From: Zygosaccharomyces rouxii
Lineage: Eukaryota > Ascomycota > Saccharomycetes > Saccharomycetales > Saccharomycetaceae
Reading direction: 5' to 3'
Length of the DNA stretch: 64,000 bases
Assembly (NCBI RefSeq): GCF_000026365.1
Contig: NC_012991.1
Location: 186,001 to 250,000, forward strand
Both the position numbers and the translations under genes were made by a program. Numbering within the stretch: the stretch's first letter is position 1; every line of letters begins with the position of its first letter. Positions 1-9,477 of the stretch are shown piece after piece. The notes under the pieces were generated by a model. The model ran no database searches and was not told the DNA's origin. It was given only the letters and a program-made list of their open reading frames with translations.

Positions 1-385
1 GCGTAAAATAATATCGAAAGTGCGACTAGTACAAATGGTGCCCAAATGAACCTCCGAAAACCGTTATATAACGTGTCTCTTTTGCAAGTATTTGTTGATC
101 TTCGAAATATTGTCAAGATCTTCCATCTTATCGCAGCTACCTACAACTGTTGTTTCAAGATCTTTCAAGACTAATCATAACATGATAGGCTGTAGAACGA
201 GGTCTCCGATCCACTAGGTAAAAATGGGTAAGGACTTTTGCCACGAAATGGTCCTTTAGCTTGTACCTTTATGCAGGTCTTGATCCTATCCGCATCGCTT
301 CATTATAATAGGATTGACACTAAAAGTAGTGATGTCTTAACACTGATGGAAAGTAACTGTTTTATTGCAAAGCATCCGGTAGTTT
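1..385. other. Intergenic, upstream of ETP1
   Basis: This is the left edge of the window and the upstream flank of the ETP1-like gene. A 70-codon open frame at 238-450 overlaps the start of ETP1 in another frame and has no recognisable features, so it is not called. I see no tRNA, repeat or clear regulatory motif here. Confidence 0.6.
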
Positions 386-2077
386 ATGGATTTCGAATAC
401 CGTATAGTTGTGGAGTTAGCAGATCAGGAACAACAGCAGTGGGCTTATAAATTATTTACAGAGAATTCTCTTTTCCAAGACAACAACCAAGTTAATACGA
501 ACGACACTGACTTTTCTAGTGATTGGCGTATTGGTGATTTGAGTATAGGGGCTCTATTGAGGATGGATTTCGGTTCTGAATCTCATGAGAAGGATTTAGT
601 TACTTCTAAGTACTTAGGCCATGGTATTATACGGCTCTTCAAGATTAATGACCCTAAGAATGATCAATACACCGAGAAGGATCTTTTGATGGTACCTGGT
701 GATGATACCATGGTTTGCATACTATTTGTTCCTACGTACTTTACAGTTCATGAACTGTTACATTTCTACATTGGTGATGACATTGTTAATAATCAAGTGT
801 CCAATTTTCGAATATTGAGAAATCAGAAGAAGGATTTAGGTTTTAATTTTATGGTTTTAATGAAATTTCGTAACTCTATGGATGCTAAAAGATCTAAGGA
901 TATTTTTAATGGTAAAAGGTTTAGTCAAATGGATCCAGAGACTTGTCATGTAATTTCAATAAGAGAAGTCGTTTTCAAAAGGGCATTATTCGATAAGAAA
1001 GAGGGTCAAAAATTGCCCTATCTGTTAACAGATCCATTTACTACATCTCCCCAACCATTACAAAGTCAAGTAGAATTACCCACATGTCCAGTTTGCCTTG
1101 AAAGAATGGATTCGGATACGACGGGACTCATTACAATTCCATGCCAACATACATTTCATTGTCAGTGTCTTGACAAGTGGAAAAATTCCAAGTGCCCCGT
1201 ATGTCGATATTCCAGTTTAAGACTAAGTCGAGACTCACTATTAAGAGATGCTGGTGGATCCGCTAGTTGTAGTACTTGTGGGTCTCGTGAAAATTTGTGG
1301 ATATGTTTAATCTGCGGTAATGTTGGTTGTGGGCGTTATGCTTCCAAGCATGCCATTGAACACTATGAAGCCTCATCACACTGCTTCTCCATGGATATGA
1401 GAACTCAGAGAGTTTGGGATTATGCCGGCGATAACTATGTGCATCGATTAGTACAGAACGAAGTGGACGGTAAACTAGTGGAAATTGGCGCCGAGGGCAC
1501 TAGCATACAAGGTGATACTGCAGGTGGCGGCTCTAACAAAGACAGCGAATCAACGGCAACTTTCATGAGAAATAAAGAATACCATTTAGAATACGTGCAG
1601 GTTTTAATTTCACAATTAGAATCACAAAGAGAGTACTATGAATTGAAAATGGAACAGGAAGTACAATCGAGAAATAACGATTCACAAATTGATGAACTGA
1701 GAAAAGATTTGGAACAGCTGAAAGTCAATTTCAAGCGTCAGCAATCTGACTGGGAAGCGGAACGTATCAAACAGCGTAAACAACTGGAGGAGGACCAACT
1801 AGTGTTAAAGGGACTTCAAGAAAACCTTGATCATGCGACGGAGAAAGAGAATCGTCTAATTAAAGAAAAACAAGAACTGCAGATGCAGAAACAGGACCTA
1901 CAGGAGCAAGTTCAGGATTTAATGTTCTACTTAGGGTCGCAGGAAAGGTTTAAAGATGCTGATGAGAGTGAAAGAGAAGGCACACTTGTGATAAAAGAAC
2001 CGGAGAAAAAGCAGTCAAACACAAAGAGCAGTAACAAGAATAAGAAGAACAAGAGCAAGATGAAGAGAAAGACTTAG
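386..2077 (+). CDS. ETP1: Etp1/BRAP2-like RING and UBP-type zinc finger protein
   Basis: The product is 563 residues; S. cerevisiae Etp1 (YHL010C) is about 585. The order is BRAP2 family: an N-terminal RRM-like region, then a RING finger at about residues 233-274 (CPVC, a CQHTFHCQC core and a closing CPVC). A UBP-type zinc finger follows at about 294-355 ([15 protein letters not shown] and distal histidines), then a long coiled coil at about 400-525. The tail is rich in lysine and asparagine. The family are E3-ligase-like proteins; in S. cerevisiae Etp1 is linked to ethanol tolerance and catabolite control. The next gene, PRS3, lies on the same strand, matching the YHL010C-YHL011C pair. The first ATG of the frame at 386 is used. 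Nothing is broken. Confidence 0.93.
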   Translation: MDFEYRIVVELADQEQQQWAYKLFTENSLFQDNNQVNTNDTDFSSDWRIGDLSIGALLRMDFGSESHEKDLVTSKYLGHGIIRLFKINDPKNDQYTEKDLLMVPGDDTMVCILFVPTYFTVHELLHFYIGDDIVNNQVSNFRILRNQKKDLGFNFMVLMKFRNSMDAKRSKDIFNGKRFSQMDPETCHVISIREVVFKRALFDKKEGQKLPYLLTDPFTTSPQPLQSQVELPTCPVCLERMDSDTTGLITIPCQHTFHCQCLDKWKNSKCPVCRYSSLRLSRDSLLRDAGGSASCSTCGSRENLWICLICGNVGCGRYASKHAIEHYEASSHCFSMDMRTQRVWDYAGDNYVHRLVQNEVDGKLVEIGAEGTSIQGDTAGGGSNKDSESTATFMRNKEYHLEYVQVLISQLESQREYYELKMEQEVQSRNNDSQIDELRKDLEQLKVNFKRQQSDWEAERIKQRKQLEEDQLVLKGLQENLDHATEKENRLIKEKQELQMQKQDLQEQVQDLMFYLGSQERFKDADESEREGTLVIKEPEKKQSNTKSSNKNKKNKSKMKRKT

Positions 2078-2409
2078 AAGATTTATTTTCAGGTTTTTTC
2101 AAAACCACTTTGTTTTCATTTCTGATTGAACCGTCGGTCTTTTTTTTCTTCCACTAACTTAATTTTTTTTTTTTTTCTTCCCTTTGATATCGAAAATTTT
2201 TAAAAGACCGAAGAGATGATGAAATTTAAAGTTGAAAATTAAATGAACTTTTTACATTCTATGAACTGGAGAGTTGACGCTTCAACCTTGTATGTATCAA
2301 GGTTTCTTGGACTTCAATATCCCTCCACTCCTTTTGGTTGAAAAATACTTTTAATTATATCACCTTTTTTTTTCATTTGCTTCATCATTAATCAAAATAT
2401 AGAATAGAG
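2078..2409. other. Intergenic ETP1-PRS3
   Basis: This 332-base spacer between two same-strand genes serves as ETP1 3' flank and PRS3 promoter. It contains T-rich tracts around 2138-2178 and 2366-2374, typical of nucleosome-poor yeast promoters. An ATGATGA resembling a C/D snoRNA C box occurs near 2215, but no D box or second box was found, so no RNA gene is called. Confidence 0.6.
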
Positions 2410-3372
2410 ATGGCTTCAAATTCTATTAAACTGCTTGCTCCAGATGTTCACAGAAATTTAGCAGAGTTGGTTGCTAAAAGACTAGGTTTGCGTCTAACAG
2501 ATGCAGATTTAAAGAGAGACCCCACAGGTGAGGTTTCGTTTTCTATTGGTGAATCCGTTAGAGATCAAGACATTTACATTATTATGCAGATTGGATCAGG
2601 TGTGGTTAACGATAGAGTTCTTGAACTGCTGATTATGATAAATGCTTGTAAGACAGCTTCAGCAAGGAGAATTACTGCAGTTATCCCTAATTTCCCTTAC
2701 GCAAGACAAGATAGAAAGGATAAATCAAGAGCACCAATTACTGCGAAATTGATGGCTGATATGTTGACAACATCAGGTTGTGATCATGTTATAACGATGG
2801 ATTTACACGCTTCTCAGATACAGGGATTTTTCGATATTCCAGTGGATAACCTTTATGCGGAGCCAAGTGTGGTTAGATATATCAAGGAGAATGTTAGTTG
2901 GAAAGAAGCTGCTATCATTTCTCCTGATGCAGGTGGTGCCAAGAGAGCTGCTACTTTAGCCGACAGATTAGATTTGAATTTTGCATTGATCCACAAAGAA
3001 AGAGCAAGGGCAAACGAAGTTTCTCGTATGGTTTTAGTAGGTGATGTAACAGATAAGATTTGCATCATTGTTGATGATATGGCTGATACCTGTGGTACTT
3101 TGGGTAAAGCTGCAGAAGTTTTGTTAGATCATGGTGCTAAATCTGTTATCGCTATTGTAACTCATGGTGTCTTATCTGGTAGGGCAATTGAAAATATCAA
3201 CAATTCCAAATTGGATAGAGTGGTTTGTACAAATACCGTTCCATTCGAAGAAAAAATGAAATCATGTTCTAAATTAGATGTCGTTGATGTTAGCAGCGTT
3301 TTGGCGGAAAGTATCCGTAGATTGCACAATGGTGAAAGTATCTCTTACTTGTTTAAACACTACCCACTTTGA
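2410..3372 (+). CDS. PRS3: Ribose-phosphate pyrophosphokinase (PRPP synthetase) subunit
   Basis: The 320-residue product has the same length as S. cerevisiae Prs3. It makes PRPP from ribose 5-phosphate and ATP for purine, pyrimidine, histidine and tryptophan synthesis; in S. cerevisiae Prs3 works in heteromers with Prs1. Visible motifs are the N-terminal Pribosyltran_N region with [12 protein letters not shown] (about residues 97-110), [20 protein letters not shown] (about 133-152), and the PRPP-binding loop [10 protein letters not shown] (about 220-229). The adjacent position next to ETP1 on the same strand supports PRS3 over its paralogues PRS2 and PRS4. The gene ends convergently with the following HAD phosphatase, 124 bases away. 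Confidence 0.93.
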   Translation: MASNSIKLLAPDVHRNLAELVAKRLGLRLTDADLKRDPTGEVSFSIGESVRDQDIYIIMQIGSGVVNDRVLELLIMINACKTASARRITAVIPNFPYARQDRKDKSRAPITAKLMADMLTTSGCDHVITMDLHASQIQGFFDIPVDNLYAEPSVVRYIKENVSWKEAAIISPDAGGAKRAATLADRLDLNFALIHKERARANEVSRMVLVGDVTDKICIIVDDMADTCGTLGKAAEVLLDHGAKSVIAIVTHGVLSGRAIENINNSKLDRVVCTNTVPFEEKMKSCSKLDVVDVSSVLAESIRRLHNGESISYLFKHYPL

Positions 3373-3496
3373 AAATTGATCGTGGGAAAGAGGATAAATG
3401 ATACAAAAAGAAGATTTATACGGTATAAGAAAACAGTAGTATATTTAGTAGTACTAATAAAAAAAAGTGTAAAAATATAAAAAAATGGGTCGTTTT

Positions 3497-4286
3497 TTAT
3501 AAACCTAACTTGGCTTTATCTAATTCTTCTAGGGAGTACAATGATGTACCTTGACCGCCCAAAATTTCCTCCTTATTACCCAAAAACTCATGAGCTTCTG
3601 GATGAGGGACCCAGATGACGTAGGATCCAAATGTAATACCTGCACGAACTCCCGCTACACCATCTTCAAAAACGAGGCATTCTTCAGGTTTAATTTGTGA
3701 ACTGAATTTTTTATTTAATTCCTTAAGACCAACTTGCCAAATATCTGGGAAAGGCTTTCCTTTACCAGGTGGTATCCTTGGGTCATCACCAGTGATAATA
3801 ACATCAAATAATTTGAAACTTTCCTTCAAATGTGAAGTTTTTTGCTCATATTTCAAATTTGTCGATGATGTACATAGGGCAATTGGAATACCCTTGGAAT
3901 GCAAGTACTGAAGTAATTCCATTGCACCAGGTAAGAAACCACATTCTGACCATTTTTTGGATTGAATTTCAAGGTTTAATTTTTCGTATTCTTCCACAGT
4001 CAATGGTAATTGATAGTGGTCAATGACAATTTGACCCGCTTTTGCACCTGGTAAACCCTGTAGACGGATCTTTAAATCCCAGGTAAGTGGGCCTTTACCG
4101 TATTGAGCCAGAATTTCATTCAATGTTAAAGTATAAGTATCTTCTGTGTTGATCAAAAGACCATCCATGTCGAAGAGACACGCCTTAGTGCTGGTAGAAA
4201 CATGTTGATTGTTAGTATCAAGATCTTGATGATCGAGAACCCTTATAGCTCGAGTACTCAGTTACATACCTAGCTGGAGGTGCCAT
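3497..4286 (-). CDS. HAD-family phosphatase, YKL033W-A-like, two exons
   Basis: This is a HAD hydrolase of the pseudouridine-5'-phosphatase-like group. The uninterrupted frame starts at the second Asp-containing Met (MDGLL), which would cut motif I. Reading upstream on the minus strand gives a 17-base exon 1 (4286-4270, ATG...GCTAG), a GTATGT donor, a perfect TACTAAC at 4217-4211 and a CAG acceptor. Exon 2 runs from 4190 to 3497. Joining restores CLFDMDG with both catalytic Asp residues (13 and 15). The spliced length is 236 residues, the length I recall for S. cerevisiae YKL033W-A. Later motifs are CTSS (motif II), the conserved Lys region, and VFEDGVAGVRAG (motif IV). I do not recall an intron in the S. 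cerevisiae gene. The substrate is not established from sequence. Confidence 0.87.
4191..4269 (-). other. Spliceosomal intron of the YKL033W-A-like gene
   Basis: The intron is 79 bases. On the minus strand it opens GTATGT (from 4269), has consensus branch site TACTAAC (4217-4211) and closes CTACCAG at 4191. It splits a codon after its second base (AG|C, Ser) and leaves a 5-codon first exon. The join is in phase and restores the catalytic FDMDG motif. Confidence 0.88.
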
Positions 4287-4902
4287 TATTTTTTGATGAG
4301 CTCGCTAATCGATCTTGGTGATTAGTATAAGTTGAAATGCTCGGCTTGTCATTATGACAAGCTAAAAAGGTGGCACTACTAGCAGGAGTTATATATAGAT
4401 GTATCAAGAATTCCGGAGAGTTCTCCTAGTGATCTCCTTGGAAAGGTTCTACCTTACATTTTGATATGACTCCGCCAGCTTATTTTGAATGAGATAACAA
4501 ATTAAACAGGGTCTAGTGAAGAGCATATTACGGCATAATGCATGCTAGAGAGCATGCTAGAGAGTTACAGAATCCGTCAATTGCAGTCATGTTGATTCCA
4601 CTATTCTTCATTACTATACTCGAGGTAGTCTTCGCAACCCGAAGTTTCGCGATCGGTGTTACCCGCATATTGTTGGAGAAAATTTCAAGTATAAAAAGGT
4701 GAACAGTTTACGCCACTTGCAGTCAACAGATTGACTGGTTCCCTGCAGACAATTGGTTTCCTACAAACGAAGAATTCAATTGGACTCCCTCAAAAATTCG
4801 GTTGCTCTCTGAAGTAAAAGACTAATAAAGACATTCATCTCTCCCTCTATTGTTGTCATTACTTCCCTTCCAATTTTTTCTCAATAAATAATAACAATAA
4901 CA
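4287..4902. other. Divergent intergenic region, YKL033W-A-like gene / YRA1
   Basis: This 616-base divergent promoter region contains a perfect 9-bp inverted repeat at 4344-4362 and a 12-base tandem duplication (gcatgctagaga twice) at 4540-4563. It also holds a Reb1-type TTACCCG at 4659-4665 and a TATAAAAA box at 4690-4697 about 210 bases before the YRA1 ATG. It joins a YKL033-type gene to a YDR381 block, so it marks a rearrangement relative to S. cerevisiae. No gene is seen in it. Confidence 0.65.
4659..4697 (+). promoter_or_regulatory. Reb1-type site and TATA box upstream of YRA1
   Basis: TTACCCG (4659-4665) matches the Reb1 core and TATAAAAA (4690-4697) is a TATA element. Both precede YRA1 by about 210-240 bases. 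Assignment is by motif only. Confidence 0.5.
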
Positions 4903-6062
4903 ATGTCAGCTAATTTGGATAAATCATTAGATGAAATTATCGGTTCTGGTAAGAAGCAAGCCAGAGGCCGTATCAACAAGCGTTCTGGCGGTCCAAAGAA
5001 AGCTCCAAAGCAAATTCGTCGTCCAGCGGGTGTTGGTAAGAAAGTTAGAGCACCCGCAGATGGTGCATCTGTAGCTAGGATGGCCAAGCTCTTAGATACT
5101 TCTAGAGAGGCAAAAGTTAATGTTGAAGGATTACCAAGAGACATTAAGCAAGATGCCGTTAAAGTATGTTAAAAATACTTTATGAGCGGAAAGAACAAAA
5201 GGCAATGCGATATGAAAGGTTTAGGTGCTACATTTTTTGTTGGCTGGGTGCTTGGAGGTCTGATCTTTTTGGTTATAGGGCGTTTGAAGGTGTGTTTTAG
5301 ACCTGCGTCTTTACGGTTTCTATTGTGAGTAAGTGAATCAGTGCGTTTCACACTACAAATGCTTTGTTTTACGAGGAGCAATTAATTTTGTTATCTTCGG
5401 GAGGGAGAGAAGCTTGTAGTAACTCATTCGACGTCGTTGAGAAGAAGTTAAATTATCTTTTTCTTCATCTGATCTTTCCTGTAATGCCTAATGAAACCTT
5501 CAAAAATGGTACAGATTGCACCTTAGCACGTATCCGGACGTGCTTCATAGAAGCTGTGTGCTTTTCCTTTTCAAAATTGCCTTTTGTTCTTTTCATTCAC
5601 ATGGAAATGTTTTAATTAACAGAAACTAACAAGCTTTTATTTTAGGAATTTTTCTCATCTCAAGTTGGTGGTGTCTCTAGAGTTTTGTTGAGTTACAACG
5701 AAAGAGGCCAATCAACCGGTATGGCCAATATCACTTTTAGAAATGGTGAGATGGCAAAGAAAGCTGTTGCCAAGTTCAATGGTGCCCCAATCGATGGTGG
5801 TAGATCGAGATTAAGATTAAATTTAATTATTGATCCAAACCAACAGCCTTCCAAGAGTCTTTCTGAAAGAATCAAAGCTGTCCCTGTAACAAACAAAAAC
5901 AGACCTTCAGCAGCAGCAGCTGCTGCCAAGAAAGGACCAAACAAGAGGGCAGCAATTTTGAAGAAGGCTAGAGCTAAGCAACAGCCAAAGGAAAGACAGC
6001 CAAAGAAGAGTTTAGAGGATCTAGACAAGGAGATGACTGATTACTTTGAAGAAAAACAGTGA
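4903..6062 (+). CDS. YRA1: mRNA export adaptor Yra1 (REF/ALY), two exons
   Basis: Exon 1 is 4903-5163 and exon 2 is 5646-6062, giving 225 residues; S. cerevisiae Yra1 has 226. The N-terminal box (MSANLDKSLDEIIGSGK) and C-terminal box (KSLEDLDKEMTDYFEEKQ) are the REF boxes that contact the helicase Sub2/UAP56. Basic flanks surround one RRM at about residues 76-150. Splicing joins DAVK to EFFSSQVGG inside the RRM. Yra1 is the essential nuclear adaptor that loads Mex67 on mRNA. In S. cerevisiae its large, slowly spliced intron mediates autoregulation, and the long intron here suggests the same. It is convergent with COI1, as in S. cerevisiae. Confidence 0.95.
5164..5645 (+). other. YRA1: Long YRA1 intron with non-consensus branch site
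   Basis: The intron is 482 bases, unusually long for a yeast non-ribosomal-protein intron. The donor is GTATGT at 5164-5169 and the acceptor is TTTTAG ending at 5645. The only good branch candidate is AACTAAC at 5624-5630, off the TACTAAC consensus at the first base. The S. cerevisiae YRA1 intron is also long (766 bases) with an off-consensus branch (GACTAAC), linked to autoregulation. In-frame stop codons follow the donor, so unspliced RNA would give an 89-residue product. Confidence 0.92.
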
Positions 6063-6307
6063 GATGGACGATAATTGTTTTATTTTATTTTATGGTTGTT
6101 TTTAGTATTGGCGCCTCTCCACTGGTGTTGAGTAAGTAGTTTCTTTTGTTTTCTCTTTATTTGTTGATACTGAAATGGACCCAACTACTACGTTGTAATG
6201 ATAATAGTTGTAATCATCGCGGATGAGTATGTGTTTTATAAGAGAAAAATGTACATATATGTGTATACAGGAAAACGTTTTATTGTTACTCTTATTATTT
6301 ATTTCTC

Positions 6308-6684
6308 TTACCATCTGTCAAAGAACCCTAGTTTATCACCTTTTTTCCTAGTTTCTCTGCTTAAACCAGGACCTTCGTAGACGCTTTTACGCTCACGTCT
6401 TTCACCTTCTTCCTGTAGTGGGAATCCAGGACGAACCTCTGCAATATTATCGTAGTGTTCATTAAACTTACCTTGATTTGAAGTAACTCTTGCAGGTGGT
6501 GCATAGTTAGCTTCCTTCTTATTTCTAACGTTACTTTTGACCGCTATCACTGATGCGATAGCTACAGCGGTCAAACAGGCAGCGTTACGGCTATATAAAA
6601 GTACATGTTAGCAAAATGAGTCTGGTCATAGATCAAAGATACGGCAGAAAAAACTTACCCAATGTTTTGGAACGGATTTGACAT
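6308..6684 (-). CDS. COI1: Coi1-like small mitochondrial protein, two exons
   Basis: Exon 1 is 6684-6659 (ATGTCAAATCCG..., MSNPFQNI plus two bases) and exon 2 is 6590-6308, giving 102 residues. It has a hydrophobic segment (CLTAVAIASVIAV) near residues 14-26, then a polar, basic C-terminal half ending KLGFFDRW. Position and orientation, convergent with YRA1, match S. cerevisiae YDR381C-A (COI1, about 114 residues), which also has an intron. The S. cerevisiae protein is mitochondrial and associates with cytochrome c oxidase and respiratory supercomplexes. The ATG inside exon 2 would drop the N-terminus, so the spliced start is preferred. Confidence 0.85.
6591..6658 (-). other. COI1: Spliceosomal intron of COI1
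   Basis: The intron is 68 bases on the minus strand. The donor is GTAAGT from 6658, the branch site is TGCTAAC at 6613-6607 (one base off consensus), and the acceptor is TATATAG ending at 6591. It splits a Gly codon (GG|C). Confidence 0.87.
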
Positions 6685-7050
6685 GTTTTCTTCCCGTTAT
6701 TTCTTTCTCTTGTCAATAGTCAACTGGCGAGATGAGCCTATAAAGGTCCCTTCCTCGCGCTTTAAAAGTTGATATACAAAGGTGATGTGAATCGAATGCA
6801 AGGGATCAAAAAGTTTCATAAGCAATAAAGGTTAGTAAATTCCTTCTCTAGCATCTTTGTAGCCTTCAAGATTTACTTCAGTGAATATTGGAGTAATATC
6901 ACCGTACACCTCAATGTCTACCCTTCATTCGCGAGTTGTGGGGGTTTTAGTCCCCGAATCATATAAAAGTAAAAGCTTGAATTCTACTCTTCTACTTATC
7001 ATTCCTTAAGAGTTTATAAGAGCTTGAACCAATATTAAAGTCAATACAGG
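6685..7050. other. Divergent intergenic region COI1 / Pmp47-like carrier
   Basis: The 366-base region has a TATAAAAG box at 6962-6969, about 85 bases before the carrier ATG, and a GGGGTTTTAGTCCCC-type inverted repeat just upstream. No convincing oleate response element could be built from the CGG/CCG triplets present. No gene is seen. Confidence 0.55.
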
Positions 7051-7986
7051 ATGTCAAAGGATGAATTAGAAGTTAGCGAGCTAGCCTCCGCAATCGCTGG
7101 TGCTGGTGGTGGTGCGCTCTCCATGACGCTAACGTACCCTCTTTTAACCATTACTACAAAATTACAAGCTGAAGAGAAGGTATCTCAACAAGAGAATAGA
7201 GAGAAACGAAGTGCCACTGACGTCATCAGAGAACTTTTCAAAGAACATGGTATTACAGGCTTTTACAATGGATTGGAAAGTGCTATCTATGGTATGACAA
7301 TTACGAATTTCGTTTATTACTATTTCTACGAATGGGCTACGAATTCTGTGAAAAGAATCTGTCTGCATAATCGATTATCGACTTTGGAATCGATGTTCAC
7401 CGGTGCGGTTGCTGGATCTGCAACGGTCATCGCTTCAAACCCCATTTGGGTAGCTAATACTAGGATGACAGTTACCAAGTCTCACAAGAGTACATTAGCT
7501 ACGATTATGGAGATTGTCGAAAAGGATGGGTTTTTTACTCTTTTCAGTGGGGTGAGACCTGCACTGCTGCTTGTCATTAATCCCATTATTCAATATACGA
7601 CTTTTGAAAAGTTGAAAAATTTGGTATTATCCAATTCTAAATCTGACAGGGAGATTTTACCGCCAGGATGGGCATTTTTATTCGGTGCAATCGGGAAGCT
7701 ATTGGCCACCGGTTTGACTTATCCTTATATTACTATAAAGACGAGACGTCATTTGGAAAAGCAGAATAAATCTGGTAATGGTGATTCACTTTTCCAAGTA
7801 GCCAAAAGGGAAGGGGTTAGCGGTCTTTACAATGGGATCAGTTATAAATTAACACAAAGTATTCTCACTGCCGCATTTCTTTTCTATTTCAAAGAGGGTT
7901 TAACTAGCTGGGCTGTGAGAATGTTAAAATTTATCCGCCAGTTGTTGCTAAGAAGGTCAAAAATTACAGTTAAATTGAATGAATGA
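7051..7986 (+). CDS. Peroxisomal Pmp47/PMP34-type solute carrier
   Basis: This is a 311-residue mitochondrial-carrier-family protein with three repeats. The signatures are those of the peroxisomal branch (Candida boidinii Pmp47, human SLC25A17, yeast Ant1). The first repeat has TYPLLTITTKLQ instead of the usual Px[DE]xx[KR], the second SNPIWVANTRM, the third TYPYITIKTR. The expected role is ATP/AMP or cofactor exchange across the peroxisomal membrane for beta-oxidation. It reads closer to Pmp47 than to what I recall of S. cerevisiae Ant1 (YPR128C), so no symbol is given. With the convergent ORT1 gene it sits between COI1 and RPP2B, neighbours in S. cerevisiae. Confidence 0.85.
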   Translation: MSKDELEVSELASAIAGAGGGALSMTLTYPLLTITTKLQAEEKVSQQENREKRSATDVIRELFKEHGITGFYNGLESAIYGMTITNFVYYYFYEWATNSVKRICLHNRLSTLESMFTGAVAGSATVIASNPIWVANTRMTVTKSHKSTLATIMEIVEKDGFFTLFSGVRPALLLVINPIIQYTTFEKLKNLVLSNSKSDREILPPGWAFLFGAIGKLLATGLTYPYITIKTRRHLEKQNKSGNGDSLFQVAKREGVSGLYNGISYKLTQSILTAAFLFYFKEGLTSWAVRMLKFIRQLLLRRSKITVKLNE

Positions 7987-8074
7987 ATGAACGAGTAAAT
8001 GAATAAACGAAAAATTCATTATTAATGTTATTTTGGAATGTCTATATTCACCGTTTTTTGTTTTGTTATCTATT

Positions 8075-8959
8075 TTACATCTGGGAAAGGGTTTCAAAAG
8101 TGTAGAAAACCACAGCATTTGCAGGCACTGCTCTCACTAATGTTATTCCTAAACCTCTGTAAAACCCCGCTAAGCCTGCTGTTTTCATAATTTTAGTAGC
8201 ACTACTTATTAGGCTTCTTTGCTCAGTTTGCATCGTAGATTTTAAAGTATCTGCTGGAAATATACTTGCATTAAATGCTAACCCTGCACTACCACCACTA
8301 ACTAGTAATTCCCAAGTTTTATTAACTCCATCAGCACCACCATCTTCATGTCTGTGTAACAAATGATCCTTTAGTAATTCGTATGTGGCAAACCATGCAA
8401 TACCACCTAGTGATTCTCTAATGAAGGTTCCTGATTGTCCTTGCCAAAGACCTCCGATACCACTTTCTCTTAATACACGCTTAACAGTTGGTAGAATCTT
8501 TACTGGCTTACCAGACCCTAAATTGGATACCTGTAATTTACATTTGATCAATTCTACTGGCGTTAGTACCAAACTTGCGCAAGATCCTGCAAATGCTCCT
8601 GACAAGATTATTTGTTGTAACGATGAACAATTGGTATGCTTCTCGAGCAACCGCGCGCATTGGTTATAAGATACAAATAGCACAGCATTTTCCAAAGCTG
8701 AACCACAGATTGGTGATCCAATACCTTGGAAAAATCCCTTCATGACACCTTCATTTTTATAAGTGTAACGAATACAGGACCAAGTTGTTGGGAAAATGTG
8801 GGCGCCCTGAGTCTGTAATCGGACTTTGACGGTATCGAATGGATATTCTATAATTTTACCTAGAGCACCTGCAATAGATCCATTAACAATATCTGCGAGG
8901 GCCTTGTTATGCGGTTGGTGACGTGATTGCTCACTAATAATTAAACTATCTGTCTCCAT
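8075..8959 (-). CDS. ORT1: Mitochondrial ornithine transporter
   Basis: The 294-residue carrier (S. cerevisiae Ort1/Arg11, YOR130C, 292) exports ornithine from the matrix for cytosolic arginine synthesis. It has three carrier repeats: EYPFDTVKVRLQTQ (about residues 38-51), LTPVELIKCKLQV (about 137-149) and FPADTLKSTMQTEQ (about 239-252). The diagnostic stretches HIFPTTWSCIRYTYKNEG and LFVSYNQCARLLEKHTN match Ort1 well. It is convergent with the Pmp47-like gene, 88 bases apart, and divergent from RPP2B. The first ATG at 8959 is used. Confidence 0.93.
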   Translation of the reverse strand: METDSLIISEQSRHQPHNKALADIVNGSIAGALGKIIEYPFDTVKVRLQTQGAHIFPTTWSCIRYTYKNEGVMKGFFQGIGSPICGSALENAVLFVSYNQCARLLEKHTNCSSLQQIILSGAFAGSCASLVLTPVELIKCKLQVSNLGSGKPVKILPTVKRVLRESGIGGLWQGQSGTFIRESLGGIAWFATYELLKDHLLHRHEDGGADGVNKTWELLVSGGSAGLAFNASIFPADTLKSTMQTEQRSLISSATKIMKTAGLAGFYRGLGITLVRAVPANAVVFYTFETLSQM

Positions 8960-9477
8960 TAGCTTCTTTCCTACCTTATCATTCCCAGTGATTGCTAGAT
9001 TCGATAGATTAAATTTTCAAAGTTACGATGATTAACTTTTCGAGAACAATATCGAAAAGAAAAAAAAGAAAAGAAGTAGTGAACATAGTAAAATAAGTCT
9101 TGCAAAATCAGCTCCCTCGAGCAACTTGGTATATTTGCGGCTAGTAATCGATTTATAGTTGAGCTGAGCGGTTAATGGTACATAGCTAGTCACGTGCCGT
9201 GCTAGGAGTTACGCTGACAGTGCGAAATTTTCAGAACTAAACGTATCTAATGATAGACGCACTTTTTTTTCGATCTTGGAAAATTTTTGAAATTTTGAAA
9301 TTTTTTTTTTCCAACATGAAAATGAAAACCCAAAGGCGATGAGCTAGGTTTGACCACACTTTTTAAACTAGAATTAAAATTCGAATAGAGGAAAAGTAAG
9401 GAATAGTCTGCGATTTTAAACGCTTAAAGTGATTATTTCAAGCCTCTTCTACAAGAAACTGATTTAAGAAAACAGAA
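8960..9477. other. Divergent intergenic region ORT1 / RPP2B
   Basis: The 518-base shared promoter contains CACGTG at 9191-9196 (Cbf1-type E-box) and long A/T tracts, including RRPE-like AAAATTTTT stretches around 9278-9312. I see no Rap1-type site. No gene is seen. Confidence 0.6.

Noticed and set aside
238..450. 70-codon ORF overlapping the start of ETP1
   Set aside because: It overlaps the ETP1 coding region in another frame, has no motif, and ETP1 clearly owns the sequence.
2213..2290. C/D-box snoRNA starting with ATGATGA
   Set aside because: No CUGA D box or guide architecture downstream.
6840..6970. Oleate response element in the Pmp47-like carrier promoter
   Set aside because: CGG and CCG triplets are present but the CGGNNNTNA spacing rule is not met.
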